Assembly (NCBI RefSeq): GCF_016801865.2
Contig: NC_068938.1
Span: 93,210,221-93,274,220 of the forward strand
Length of the DNA: 64,000 bases
Direction of reading: 5' to 3'
DNA from: Culex pipiens pallens
Lineage: Eukaryota > Arthropoda > Insecta > Diptera > Culicidae
In this document: positions 47,201 through 58,510 of the stretch, piece after piece
Layout of the letters: each line of letters opens with the position of its first letter
Numbering within the stretch: the first letter of the stretch is position 1
Notes under the pieces: model-generated
Database searches by the model: none
Told to the model about the DNA's origin: nothing
Seen by the model: the letters and a program-made list of their open reading frames with translations, nothing else
Position numbers and translations under genes: made by a program

Positions 47201-50200
47201 CTTCGGAGGAGATCTTGAGGGTTGTCGTCCCCGTCGCAGGGGACTGCGTGCGTTTGGTTATCTGCTCGCGGAGTGCCTCCCGTAGCAAGGCGTTGGCGCT
47301 GGTCGGATGGACGGTGTCCATGTGCTTCTTCAGCGTCAACTCCTTCTCAAACACGCGGCCGCACTTTTCACACTTGAGACTCTTCTTGGAGAAAATGTTC
47401 TTCTGCTTGAGATGTACCTTCATGTGGGAGTACAGATCTTGCTTCTGGAAGTTGCGCTTGCACTCGACGCACTTGTACGGTGCCGTCTTGTCGTTGCTCG
47501 GCACGAACGGCTGGTTCGTGTTCAGCGCCACGTCACTCTCGCCACTGTTCTCCACGGGTTTACGACCGGCAACGATCGCGCTGGCATTCGCCCGAACTCC
47601 CGATTGGAAGTGACTGCGAGCCGCGGCAGCCGAAAAGCCTCCCTGGCGCAAGCTGACTCGGTGGATGTTGACGTGCGATCGGAAGTTGACCAACCCGGAG
47701 TAGACCGTGGTGCAGTAACGACACTCGAAGGGCGCTTCCGGAACGTGCGTCTCCTCGTGGATCAGCAGCAGATCGCGGTCTTGGAATGGTTCGTCACACA
47801 CGCAGCACTCCCAAAGTCCTTCGCTCGGTTTGGGAGTCAACTTGGGCAGCGACCTGGAGCGTGAGGTTGTCGATGCTGAGGGCTTGGCTTGTTGTTGTTG
47901 TTGCTGCTGTTGTTGTTGCAGAAGCTGGCACATTTTGCGGAAATATTGGGGATCACCCCTTGGGTCGACACCGTGCACTTGTCGGTAGTGGGACTGCAGG
48001 TTGCAAGATTGTGTGAAACGAAGCGGGCAGATCTTGCAGCGGAACGGCTTCTCGCCGGTGTGGATTCTGGAAGAAAGAATTATAAAATACAGAAAAACTT
48101 TAGTTTTCTTTCCTTAAATGATCAAGTGGCATTTTTGCCGCCATCTAAAATTACAGAAAACCATATTGTTGCGTATAAAACGCAGACTGACGCGCCCCTC
48201 GGACGCTGCTGGTGAAGACCTTTGTATTCGTTTAATTGTTGTTGTACGATCGACCGGTGCCCGTGCTGTTGCTCGACCAGCCAACAGAAGAAAACAAGAG
48301 TTTGTGACGAGCGGCAGTGCGGGCGCAGCTGGAGAATCATCTCAGATCCCAGCTGTGTAAAACACCGAAGTTGTGAGTATTGTGATATTGTGAATTATTT
48401 GTATTTTTGTACTAACGCAATAAAATTGCAGTTTTGTAACGTGTGGAAATCTGGTGTTTGATTTGTCCCCGTTCACAGAACCGGTGCCCGGTTCAACCTG
48501 CCTCCGCCGTTCGCAACACATATAATCTTGGAACATTTTTTCTGTCATATTATAGGTTAGAAACAAAAAAATACAGTGATAAAATTTTCGTGATTCGATT
48601 ATTTAAATTATTTGGTTTATATTTTAAAATATGATCTTAAATTTTTTATTTTTTATTTTAGCATTTCAAATGTAATAATTTATGAATATATGAATTTTAT
48701 AATTTTACGTTGGAACGAAACGCAATTTCTTGAACAACTTCTGCTAAACTTAAATCAATTTCTGAACACGACAAATTACTTGATTGTTTGTGTTTGTTTA
48801 AAAAAACAGAACTCGAGTCATGGCGCTGCCTTTCCGTTTCACCATAAGATGTCCAATTCCTAGAATTTTAACTTTTTTTTTGAATTTACGAATATTTTTG
48901 CAGAAGATAAAAAAATGTGATTCGATTATCCGGATTGTCCGAGAAGTTCGGATAATCGTGTACGAACTGTTTTTAAATCTGTTAAATCCCAAGATTTTCA
49001 AATCTGAGTATTTGAAACTTTTTGAAAGCTAGATTTATTTTTATTTTTTGAATACATTTTTATGTTTGTTTACACTTGTTTTACTGTATTTAGCAATGTT
49101 TACCTGGGTGATGAATAAGGATAATGTGTAACGTGATTTTCGAATGATCCCACTTTGTTTACATCTACAATGTAGGAGGCTGTTCAAGCACAAGCATGAC
49201 TTTTTTCTTACTGGTAAATGAGCTGTTTTATAATCAGTAGTATGTGTTTTATTTTGTCTAGTTTTTGACATTTTTTGCTGGAAAATTGTGTGTTTTCAAG
49301 TTTCGATCGGTTAGAAGAGGTTTTTCTTTTTACGGGTGACAAAGAACTGCGGCGAGAGTGTCATTCTGCGATGTCGCAGATAAATTCCCTGGCTGATTTT
49401 GGAATCCTGCAGCTCTTCCTGGTCCAGCGAAAAAACATCGCTAATTCTAGCGAAGCTGATCCAGCAAACAGAGAAGATTTACACTAAACCAGTAGGTTTT
49501 CAAACGGAATCAAACAGTAAAGACAGTTTCTGTTTAGATACAACCGCATCGACTCCATCCAACAACTTCCAAAATTACGATCTCGCCTTCAACTTCCGTA
49601 AGATTTCTTGATTTCAACTCCTCAAAAGCCACACATTTTTCATTCCTGGGGGAAAAAACAAAACATTTTTTATGATCGATAACAATACTCTCTCCTTTTA
49701 GCGAAGAGTAAATTGGTTCCACTTTGACAGTTCAAAATTGAGGCCGTTTTGCGAACCACTATTCAGCACCCAGATTTTTACATTTGAATTTTTAAGGTTA
49801 TTATTTGTTGAATTGTCAATTTTAATTTTTTTTCTATCTGATTTTTTGAATTTATTATTTTAACGTTTGTATGCTCGTATTCGAATCAAAATTTCGATTT
49901 TAAATTTTCATTATCATTTTTTTTTACATGAAGGTATTTTTTATTCCTCTCAGGCTTACTTAGTAGCGTGACCAGGCTCTGACAGAAGGGTGGCACACGC
50001 ATGGGCTTTTTTATTACGGTGTTTGTGAATGAACCCCCGGACAAATCTAGAGCAAATTTATGTCAAAGGGAAAAAAAGAGGGCACGGACTTAAATTCCTA
50101 AATTTTTAAATTGTTAAATTTCTCAATTCTTAAATTCCTCAATTTCCGATTTTTTTTTATTAATTTCCAATTTATTAAAGCTGCCATTTTTGCCGCCATC

Positions 50201-52308
50201 TTAAATTACAAAAAAAATACATTTTTGGAGTCATGTTTTAAGTTAGAAACTCAAATTTAGAGAATTTATAGACTGGAAGTTTTGACGAGGACTTCGGGCG
50301 ATTGAGTCCGAACCTAGGTGCGAATTGGTTTTATTTTTTTAATTCTTAAATTTTCGAATTTAATATTTTTGATTTAATATTTTTTACACTTTAATAGTTT
50401 TTGAAATTCTACATTCTTTGATTTTTTTTCAGTTGCAGCATTGTTAAATATTAGAATTTTTGATGTTCTGAACATTTTAGTTTAAATATTTTTAACTTCA
50501 GTTTTTTTTTATTTTTGAATTTCAGACTTTGTAAATTATAAAATTTTGGATGAGTTTAATTTTTGATCCATTGAACTTGTGATTTATTGATTTTTTTCTC
50601 ATGCATATTTTTATTTTTTTACATCTATGATTTGATTATTTTTTTTAATTTCTCAATTTATTTTTTTTTTGAGTATGTATTTATATTTTTCAATTTCTTA
50701 TTCAATTTCGAATTTCTAAACTTCTGTGTTTCCAATTTTTGTGAGTTAGTGTATTACCTAATTTTTTTAATGAAAATTGTCTAAATTTTCCCTTTGGTTT
50801 ACTTCATTTCGAGTAAAAAGCAAAGTCCGTCTTATTATTTTGAGTTTCGGCATTAAAATGCAATTAGGAATTTGCTATACAGTCCAGACTCGATTATCCG
50901 AAGCCTCGATTACCCGAAGTTCGATTATCCGCAGGTTTGTATAAGACTCGGATAATCGAATCACGAAAAAAAAAGTTTTTTCCTATTTTACCATTTTCTT
51001 GTTTTTAACATATAATTTGAGTTCTACGACCCCATTTTAGTCAAATTTGAGTTACCTATGCCCTGCATAGGTTCAAGCTCATTTATATTTCAGTCCAAGC
51101 CTTCAGTAACCAACTGAAAACATTTTCTGTGATATAAATTTAAGCTTTCCTATCCTTCTTCTTCTTGCCTAGCAAAAGTGGCAGTTGTTTTAAACAGTTT
51201 TTTCTGCTCTCGCTTAATCGATTGAAATGTACTGAACTCATTTCATCTAATGATTGTATCTGAATTACTTTTTAGCTGTAAGTATCTCCAAAACTCTGCA
51301 TTTTGTAATTAGTTAAGCAAATTGTATTATGTTAAGTACAACAAATAAACATGAATTTAATTGAATCAAATTTGAGTTTTTGATTGCCTATTAAAAAATA
51401 AAATACTTTTTTTCAATATTGCATCACCACCATTTTGACCGCCATCTTGGATTTAAAAATTATAAATCATTTTAGCGTAGTTTAGGGGTCATACCTTCTC
51501 TCTGGTCATACTTAAGCTCGACAATCAAAAATTAGACAACGGAAAAAAAATCGTATTTCGATTCTCCGAAGTGATTTTTTTCCGAGCTATCGGATAATCG
51601 ATTCTGGACTGTATTATCATATCGAATACAACATTATTTAAATGTTTCGTTGATCATGGATCGCTTAACATTTTGAGAGAAAATGCTCATCCATTGTTAA
51701 GCCAATTAGGGCCCAAGTTTTCACTTTTGTTTTTGCTAAACCGAACAATGTTCACAAAGCTAGCAACTCTCACACTTTCTTCACTCCACTGATTTAAATG
51801 TCTAATACAAAACTACAATTTTATTTCCCCTCCTGTTCTCTCTCCTCACCTCAGGTGAACCTTCAGCGCGGATGGCTCAATGAACGCCTTATCGCACAGC
51901 CGGCAGACACTGGGACGCTCCCCAGTGTGAATCTTCTTGTGCCGTTGCAGATGATACGCCGTGTCCAACACCTTCCCACACTCATCACACTTGTACTGTC
52001 TGTTCGCTTCTAGAGCTTCCTTATTACTAACGATGCCACCACCACCACCTTCACCACTATCACTATCGACTTCACGGCCACTTCCGTCGTCGTCGTCATT
52101 CGCAACTAACTTTGGCTTCACCGGGCTGTCATCCAGGTCGATCTGGTGCATCTCGAGCAGCTCCTCTTCGTCGAGACCGTCCTCTGCCGCGTTGTCCTCC
52201 TCTGCGGCATACGTTTCACCGACTGGAAAGTAGAAATCGGGCTCCACCTTGATCTGCTCGGACTCCATTTTGGGGGACCTCCAGCAGTTTCCTGGTGTGG
52301 CACACTTC
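44278..52308 (-). CDS. C2H2 zinc-finger protein with eleven fingers
   Basis: A probable DNA-binding transcription factor of 838 residues. Coding exons (minus) are 52268-51850, 48066-46870 and 45178-44278. Both splices split an AG|N codon (phase 2) and the frame is continuous. Exon 1 itself begins at 52308 after a TTTTGCAG acceptor, so an upstream untranslated exon exists. The start is MESEQIKVEP. An acidic N-terminus precedes fingers 1-2 (about residues 92-143). The first splice falls inside the linker HLR|IHTGEKPF, and fingers 3-7 follow in exon 2 with a polyglutamine run (about 190-200). Fingers 8-11 are in exon 3 (YSCVYC.., HKCPEC.., FTCIVC.., VKCADC..). The C-terminus contains VKLEQPD and VKCEPSSE, resembling sumoylation-type motifs (inference). 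No ZAD or BTB domain is seen. Target genes are unknown. Confidence 0.9.
45372..45579. mobile_element. TA MITE in intron 2 of the zinc-finger gene
   Basis: The 208-bp element has inverted ends CACACTTCGATTTTTTTTAC and the exact inverse ending CGAAGTGTG, flanked by TA. Many copies of TACCGAATTCGGTA lie inside. Confidence 0.9.
45582..46869. other. Remainder of zinc-finger intron 2
   Basis: Non-coding repeats: a GCCTTCCTCACTGAGG / AGGCTATAAAATCACTC repeat at 46328-46375 (compare 2750) and several fragments with GGGTGGCTACT-type phrases. Confidence 0.5.
48167..48518. mobile_element. Solo LTR in intron 1 of the zinc-finger gene
   Basis: The 352-bp sequence starts TGTTGCG and ends CGCAACA, flanked by the 5-bp direct repeat CATAT (48162-48166, 48519-48523). 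It contains GTATAAAAC near its left end and AATAAA near 48418, as expected of an LTR read on the plus strand. Internal retrotransposon sequence is absent, consistent with LTR-LTR recombination. BEL/Pao or Gypsy cannot be told from the LTR alone. Confidence 0.85.
48524..50879. other. Zinc-finger intron 1, AT-rich part
   Basis: No gene. Contains fragments of the GGATAATCG family (about 48920-48960) and long T/A-rich stretches. Confidence 0.4.
50880..51611. mobile_element. TA-flanked element with CAGTCCAGACTCGATTATCC ends
   Basis: The 732-bp element starts CAGTCCAGACTCGATTATCC and ends with the inverse GATAATCGATTCTGGACTG. TA is present on both sides (50878-50879, 51612-51613). Interior phrases such as TTTTGACCGCCATCTTGG are shared with 33690-33820 and 53130-53170. 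Non-coding. It lies in intron 1 of the zinc-finger gene. Confidence 0.88.
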
Positions 52309-52841
52309 CTGCAAAAACATTTTTGGAGAAAAGAGAGAGAGACTTGGTTAAACAAAACTTGCCTGTTTGACAAACATTCACATTGTATTTAGGTGAAAGA
52401 CGACCGACGACGACGACTCTGCTACCTTGGCCAATCGGGCGAGATGACTTCGTGGTCGGTCGGCAGGTCGGACAATTGAGCAACACCCCTTCAGCCTCTA
52501 GCTCTACCAACCACCAAGAGTGTGGTGTCTGGGGCAATCGTGGCGGTGGTGTTGTGCTTTGACATCAACCCACTTTTTTTTGTGTTCGTTTGTTTCGCGC
52601 TGAATGTTGATCATTCCAATTAATATCTGGGCCATCGAGCGCGCGCGCGACCGAGGCCCAGGCGGGCGAGCGCTCTCTTGTGTGAGAGAGGAAGAGCGCG
52701 CCCGCCGAGTCAGCCAATCGCGGTGCGCGGAGAGGATGGATTGAGAGAAAGAGGTTGCGAGAGGGCTTAGTCGGTGTAGGGCAGGGTTACAATTTAACAA
52801 AAATAACTTTAATTCAATTGACTGTCAATAAGTATCTCAAA
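52309..52841 (-). promoter_or_regulatory. Probable promoter and 5' UTR region of the zinc-finger gene
   Basis: A GC-rich block (52616-52760) with GCGCGCGC runs and GAGAGAGGAAGAGCGCGCCC stands out from AT-rich flanks. The first coding exon begins with a splice acceptor at 52310-52309, so transcription must start upstream. The exact start site cannot be seen. Confidence 0.45.
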
Positions 52842-53116
52842 CAGGGATGCCAGATACACAGATTTGTCTGTGTTTCACAGACTTTTGAGCTTGCGTCAGA
52901 CATTTTTTGAGGTACACAGACTTTGAAAAAAACTTCATTAAATTAATATTTTTACAAATATCAACTTGAACTTGTTTCGTTAGTCTTCAAATGTTGAAAA
53001 CCCCAATTTCTGATGGATTTCTATGACTGTAAATTTCTATATTTGAATTTTAGACAAATGCACAGACATACACAGACTTTTTTACAGACATTTTTAAAAA
53101 TCAAGTGGCATCCCTG
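52842..53116. mobile_element. Non-autonomous hAT MITE, copy 2
   Basis: 275 bp with the same ends as 3810-4084 (CAGGGATGCCA / TGGCATCCCTG). Flanked by the perfect 8-bp repeat ATCTCAAA (52834-52841, 53117-53124). Confidence 0.93.
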
Positions 53117-53212
53117 ATCTCAAATATAATTATGGCGTCCAAATTTGACTAAAATGGGGTTGCAGAACTCGAATTTTATGTTAAAAACAAGAAAATAAAA
53201 AAACGAAAAAAA

Positions 53213-53425
53213 ATTCTCCACCAACTCACACGAAATCGGAAAAAGTTGCCCCGACCCCTCTTCGATTTTCATGAAACTTTCCCCACCGTCACGAAATATC
53301 GAAAAATGGACCTCGGATTCGTGATAAGGGACCAAAACTACCCCTTAGAGCAAAGTTTCACGCAAATCGAAGAGGGCTCGGGGCAACTGCTGTGTGAGTT
53401 GGCGGAGAATGACCCAAATGTCACT
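53213..53425. repeat. Inverted repeat of the CTCCGCCAACTCACAC family
   Basis: ATTCTCCACCAACTCACACG at the left is the inverse of GTGTGAGTTGGCGGAGAATG at the right, with CCGACCCCTCTTCGATTT and its inverse inside. Related to 11195-11400. Confidence 0.7.
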
Positions 53426-54133
53426 TCTGACTTATTGTTTGGATGTTGCCGAGAGAAAATCCTATTTCAAATGTGTTGTTTTTTTTAATTCTGTATTGTG
53501 ATCATTAGAAACGAAGGTAAGAAAATGTTAATAACAAATGCCTCGATGCTAAACACCGTTTTTTTAATGTTTGGACGATTGATGAAATAAATGAATTAAT
53601 AACAGTATTTTTAGCGACAAGCAAAATCAATTTTTGATAACTGAAATACCAGTAATGATTGCTGAATCTTCAGCAAATAATCTGTCAAACTGCCACTAGC
53701 AAATTATTGAATTTTCAGCAAAATAATTTGCCGTTTCTTTTGCTGAAATTTCAGTTGTTTTGACAAATTTCAGTAAATCATCTGTCAAAGTGACAAATAT
53801 CAGTTAACTGAGAATTCAGTAAAACTTTACTCAATTTCAGCAAAAAAATGGTGTGCACTGTATTGTAGTTTCAAATTCAAATTTACATAAAAAATGTAGT
53901 CAAAAAAATTATACATAAATTATTTTTTTTTTCAGAGAATCACTATTTTTTTAATTCATAACTCAGAGGAAAAATTTTAGACCATACTTCTCTATTTCTC
54001 AAAAGTTGCAGGTTTTGGTTCTCTAAAACATGCCAAAAAATCGAAAAATAAGGACTTTGGGAAATTAAGTTTTTGTAAAATAAAAACTTTTTTAATAAAT
54101 CGGCAATTTTTTCCCAGTACCTATTTTTTTGAA
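53426..54133. other. AT-rich DNA with TTTCAG-type repeats
   Basis: Between 53640 and 53860, motifs such as TTTGCTGAAATTTCAGTTGT recur many times and resemble 2860-3000. Probably a MITE with internal subrepeats. No gene. Confidence 0.45.
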
Positions 54134-54135
54134 TA

Positions 54136-55446
54136 CCCAAGTAGCACACTTTGTTCACCAAAAGATTTCCGAACTTGTTGTTGAACTCATTTACTATGTT
54201 TTCCCAACATCCCTGAGAACTCTTGAACGCTGGAAAAAGCGCACGTTTTTCTGTTGTTGAACATCTCTTAACCCGTTAGAAATGTGCATGGTTTAATTAA
54301 GTTTTACCAGCGCACGTCCTACTTGCATAGAGAACGTTTGCTGAACATGTCATAAGAACTCTTGACTATAAGATTCTGAACCGGGTTGGATAACGTCGTT
54401 AGAACCGTTTAACAACATTCTGCCTTTAAGATTCAGGAGGGAGTTGGGCAAACGTTTTTATAACCGTTCAAGAACATATCGTGGCAGACAAGAATGTTAA
54501 ACAGGCTTTTCATAAAATACTTTCAAGGTGTTCGCTCAAAAGTTTTTTTTTTTCTTAATTTAATCCTTTATTTGTGAGTAATGTCGCTTTACGATACTTT
54601 AACTACTAGTTTTTTGTAATTTATTAGTTTGGACAGGGATACGCCATTTATGAATGATAATAATATGAAAATATCAACCATAAAAAGTCATTCAATTTCC
54701 TAATTATGCCTTTGGGGATTTCTTTTAATTATGTTTGAGTGCTAATTAACATCGCTTGCTACTACTACCCCACTGGTTCCTACTGGCTGCTGGTTCCTGG
54801 TGCTGCATTTTCAGTTTTCCTTTTTGATGAAGAATGCTCAGGGCAAGTATCGAACCCAAGATCACTCCAAATGTCAAGTCCGGGCGCGCGTCTGCTTCTT
54901 TCCACGAGGGGTTATGTTGGATGAGCAGGCCTAAACGTCAATAAGAAGTCTGCGGTCATCTAGGTTTTACCAAGTTCACTAACAGTTTGCCAAAACTTCT
55001 TTTGAACATAAGCTGTTTCTATTTTTAGAACTATCTGTGCTTGTTTCGTCAACATGTTCTTGCTCGGTTTTTAAAACACGAACGCGAACTACACATAAAC
55101 AACTTGTTTACGTGAAATCCCATCCGAAGCCAGAGGTCAATTCTACTATGTTATCATGTTTAGCAAACTGAAATGGAACATCATGTCTGCAAATGTCATT
55201 TTGCTTTTCGAGTTCTACAAGCATGTTCCATTTGAGTCAGAATAAACTTCAAAATGAACTATTCGTAATCTGTTGCTAGATTTGGCATTTGTGTTACACA
55301 ACCATGTTGAACAATGGTTTTTTGATCAAAATGAGAACAATTGACCAAATTTTATGACACTTGTTCAATAATTAACGTATAAAAACGCTTGTGCAGCAAT
55401 TGTTCAACAAAAAAAATAAAAAGCGATGTTTTACTTGCTACTTGGG
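54136..55446. mobile_element. TA-flanked element with CCCAAGTAGCA ends
   Basis: 1311 bp. Starts CCCAAGTAGCA and ends TGCTACTTGGG, flanked by TA (54134-54135, 55447-55448). The interior has many scattered GAACATGTT/AACATGTTC-like words. A foreign segment at about 54690-54930 carries a box-B-like GGGTTCGATACTTG on the minus strand and may be a nested SINE. Confidence 0.8.
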
Positions 55447-55448
55447 TA

Positions 55449-56557
55449 GTCAACAGATTTTTGAATATCTTTGGTCATAGGGAAGGCCCCTACAAAGTAT
55501 GAGTCAAATAAAAAAAATACAAATAAAATCCATTTCCAGTTTTGGTAGAGAATTGATCATGGGGAAAAGCAAAAATCTCAAAATTTCACCAAAAGGTGGC
55601 GTTAAATGTGTCGGATCATTGTCAAGTGTCAAATGACTTTGTCGAAGACCGCAAAACGATCCGAGTTAACCCTGACGAGTTGTTAGTGTTTTTGCATGAA
55701 AAGATTATTTTTCACCAATTTTAACAATCTATATCGACCCTTAAACCTTAAGCTATTTTGCTCAAAATTTTCACAGTTACTTATTTTTGCCTAAGGAATC
55801 GAATCAGGGGGTATCCATGACGTCGATTTTTTTTATTGTCGCCCTATTATACATGGGTTTTTGTGTTCCAACATGAAATTTAAATATTTGATCTTTGAAG
55901 TAGTGATATCGGAATTTGTAATCCAAGATGGCAGCCAATATGACGAATATGATATTTTGAGAAAATTCATGTTAAAAAGGAGGAAATAAAAATATTTATT
56001 TTTTTAAGGATTAGATTATCATAAGTTCTTTTGATTTTTTTTATTCCTTTATTATTTATTAAAAACTTTTTAGACCTCTTCGGGAAACTTATCCAATAAT
56101 GTGTTTTATGTGTCATTTATTCATTAAAATTTGCAACATAAGACAAGTAGAATGTAGATGGTTGCAAATCGCTAAACAAAAGTGTAAATTTGGCAGGTGT
56201 AATTTTAGAAGGTTGAATATTACCTCTTTTATGATGTAATTTTACCTCAATTTAGACTGAAAAAGAGACATTACACCAGAATAGTGGTAAAATTACACAT
56301 TTTCAGAGGTAAAATTACAAAAAAAAAATCTGACATAAAAGATGTACCCCTTTTTAGATGAAATTTTACCATGTTTTTGTTTCTGTGTACCGAAATAAAA
56401 AACTTGAAGAAATCTAGAGTTTTTTTTAAAGGTCCTACAAACTATTGTGTTGTATATGTTTAAAGGACCTAAACTCTACAAATGAATTAATGTACACCAA
56501 AAAAAGCTTAAAATGCTTAAAACAATGAACAGCACAAAAACAGAGTAAAAAAATGCA
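55449..56557. other. AT-rich intergenic DNA, repeat fragments
   Basis: No gene recognised. Around 56180-56390 short stretches rich in GTAATTTTACCTC and inverse words look like a MITE with unclear ends. Confidence 0.4.
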
Positions 56558-56559
56558 TC

Positions 56560-57190
56560 AAGTGACAAAACGAGTTGAGCACAACCCTGCCCTGCTTAAT
56601 CTCAATGTTTTGAAAGAGCGTGATAGTGAGAGAGCGAGATCAAGAGAACACTCTCTTGCGGCAACAACGTGCACACGAGGTTTATTGAAAATAGGGCAAG
56701 AGCGCGCGCACGCTTTCGAGAGTTTGTGATGTGTAAGCCAAAAAGTACACAAACAGAAAACACACTGATATTTCGCAGTGTCAGTCACAGATGTTTGTAA
56801 TTTAATCGCTTTAGAAAAAGAGAACAAGAGAGCGACAGTGCGAGAGAGAATGCGCACGAAATGCGAAAGAGAGTGTGGCGACCTGGCCTCTAATGCCGCC
56901 GACTTAAGAGCACACTACTATCCTACTAAAACGAATAATAATCGGCTCGAAATTTGAGAAACGAGACGAACACGATCTCGCCGCTGCAATGCAACTTGTG
57001 AAGGGTTTTTTTTTTCGCTTCATTTTCATTTATTTCTACTTCTTTAAATTGTGTGTGGAAATTATGCTTTGGTTTCGTTTCGAAATCTCTTCTCTTCTCT
57101 CTTTACTCTACTCTTAGTGCGATGGATGTAACGCTGCGCGCGCGCGCCAAGTGTTTTTGGGGTCCATTCATTGGTGAGCTGAGAGACATA
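56560..57190. promoter_or_regulatory. GA/GC-rich promoter-like block
   Basis: Dense GAGAG/CTCTC words (56620-56660, 56820-56875; again CTCTTCTCTCTTTACTCTAC at 57090) with GCGCGCGC runs (56700, 57137) in otherwise AT-rich DNA. This resembles GAGA-factor-type insect promoters, either a distal promoter or leader of the zinc-finger gene or that of a gene outside the window. The start site and direction are not determined. Confidence 0.35.
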
Positions 57191-57898
57191 TTTGTGAAAT
57201 TTGTGAACGTGTGCCTGATCTCATGGTTGACCCATTCATCAGATTCGGGTTAGTAGTTCATGGCCTGATTAGTGAGCGGTTTTTTATTTTATTTTCCGGG
57301 TGTGAGGCGTGCAATATCTTAATGAATCCAAATGGATTATGAAAGTTCTGACTGTCTGTAAACTTGACTTTTGTGGTTTGTAAGAGAAGCTTGTGAATCT
57401 TGTCTTTTACTTTCATTTTATTTATGTCGAAATGTGTTGAGGCAAATTTTTTTCCTGAATCTTAACATATTTTATTTAGTTTGACATTTTTGTAGATATG
57501 CAAATTTAGGAAAACCATATTTAACTGCTTGTAATTTTAAGCATTTAACTTAGATTCTTTGATAAAACTGACCTACCAAAAATGACAAAAATGACTGCGT
57601 AGACTCAACTCGAGGGGTAGCATGAAGTTTGGAGTCCCCAGAAACACGTGCACTTTGAATTTTTCAAAAATATTTAGACAGGGACGAATGGTTTTTCTCC
57701 AATGTTTGTATAGAGAATCGCTATTGCATACAAGCAAAAATACAGTATAGAATTTTTTTTTTGCATAACTTTTAATATTTTTCCTTTTCTGATTTTTTGG
57801 GGAATTTTTTGTTATTTTGCCAAACTCTCTCCCTTTTTTCTCCCCATAAAAGGCCACGTGGGTAATGGATGAGCCCCTGCCCAAATTATTTGAAAATT

Positions 57899-58510
57899 TG
57901 TTATAAGACCGATTCTTCGGCTCCTTTTCAAAAAATTCCCAAGTTTTTTTCAGCGTTTTGGCTGTAGTGGCACAATTAAAGAAGAAACTCCCCAATGTTA
58001 TTACATATTTGAAAAGATAATTGATTTTCCAACATAGAAATGACATGCATAATGAACAATATTATACCTGTGCTTCTCCTGAAATGAAAATGTAGCGTGA
58101 CGGGACAACATCGTAAAACTGGAATTTTAAAAGGCACACCAAAAAAATCGACACAGTTTTGCCAGATTGATTTTTTAAAACTTTTGCTCTTCTACACATT
58201 ATCACAAATTGAAAAACTAATCTTTTGCTCCTTGAACTGAAAGATTTGGATGAGATTTGAGTTGTTGCCAGCTATTTCTTTTCGTGACGGGACAACGAAA
58301 GGAGCAGATTTATGAAAAAACTCCTCTCTCATTCAATGACTTGCAGACCTTATTTGGTCAATAATTTTGGCATTTTAGATAAGAAAACGCATTTAAAGCA
58401 CATTGCAATTATTAGATCATAATTAAAATGAAATTTTTCATACAAAAAATCACATTGAAAATTGAAAAAAGTGACATTTTGGTGTAGCTTCGCTAAGAAT
58501 CGGTCATAAT
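57899..58510. mobile_element. Imperfect inverted-repeat element
   Basis: TTATAAGACCGATTCTTCGG at 57900 is matched by the inverse CGCTAAGAATCGGTCATAAT at about 58490-58510. The phrase GTGACGGGACAAC occurs in both halves (58096, 58284). Non-coding. Confidence 0.55.

Noticed and set aside
44203..47864. Plus-strand frames of about 110-187 codons
   Set aside because: Antisense to the zinc-finger exons. The finger motifs and splice phases support the minus strand.
57053..57253. 66-codon hydrophobic plus-strand frame
   Set aside because: Composition follows the local T-rich DNA, with no splice or start context and no recognised motif.
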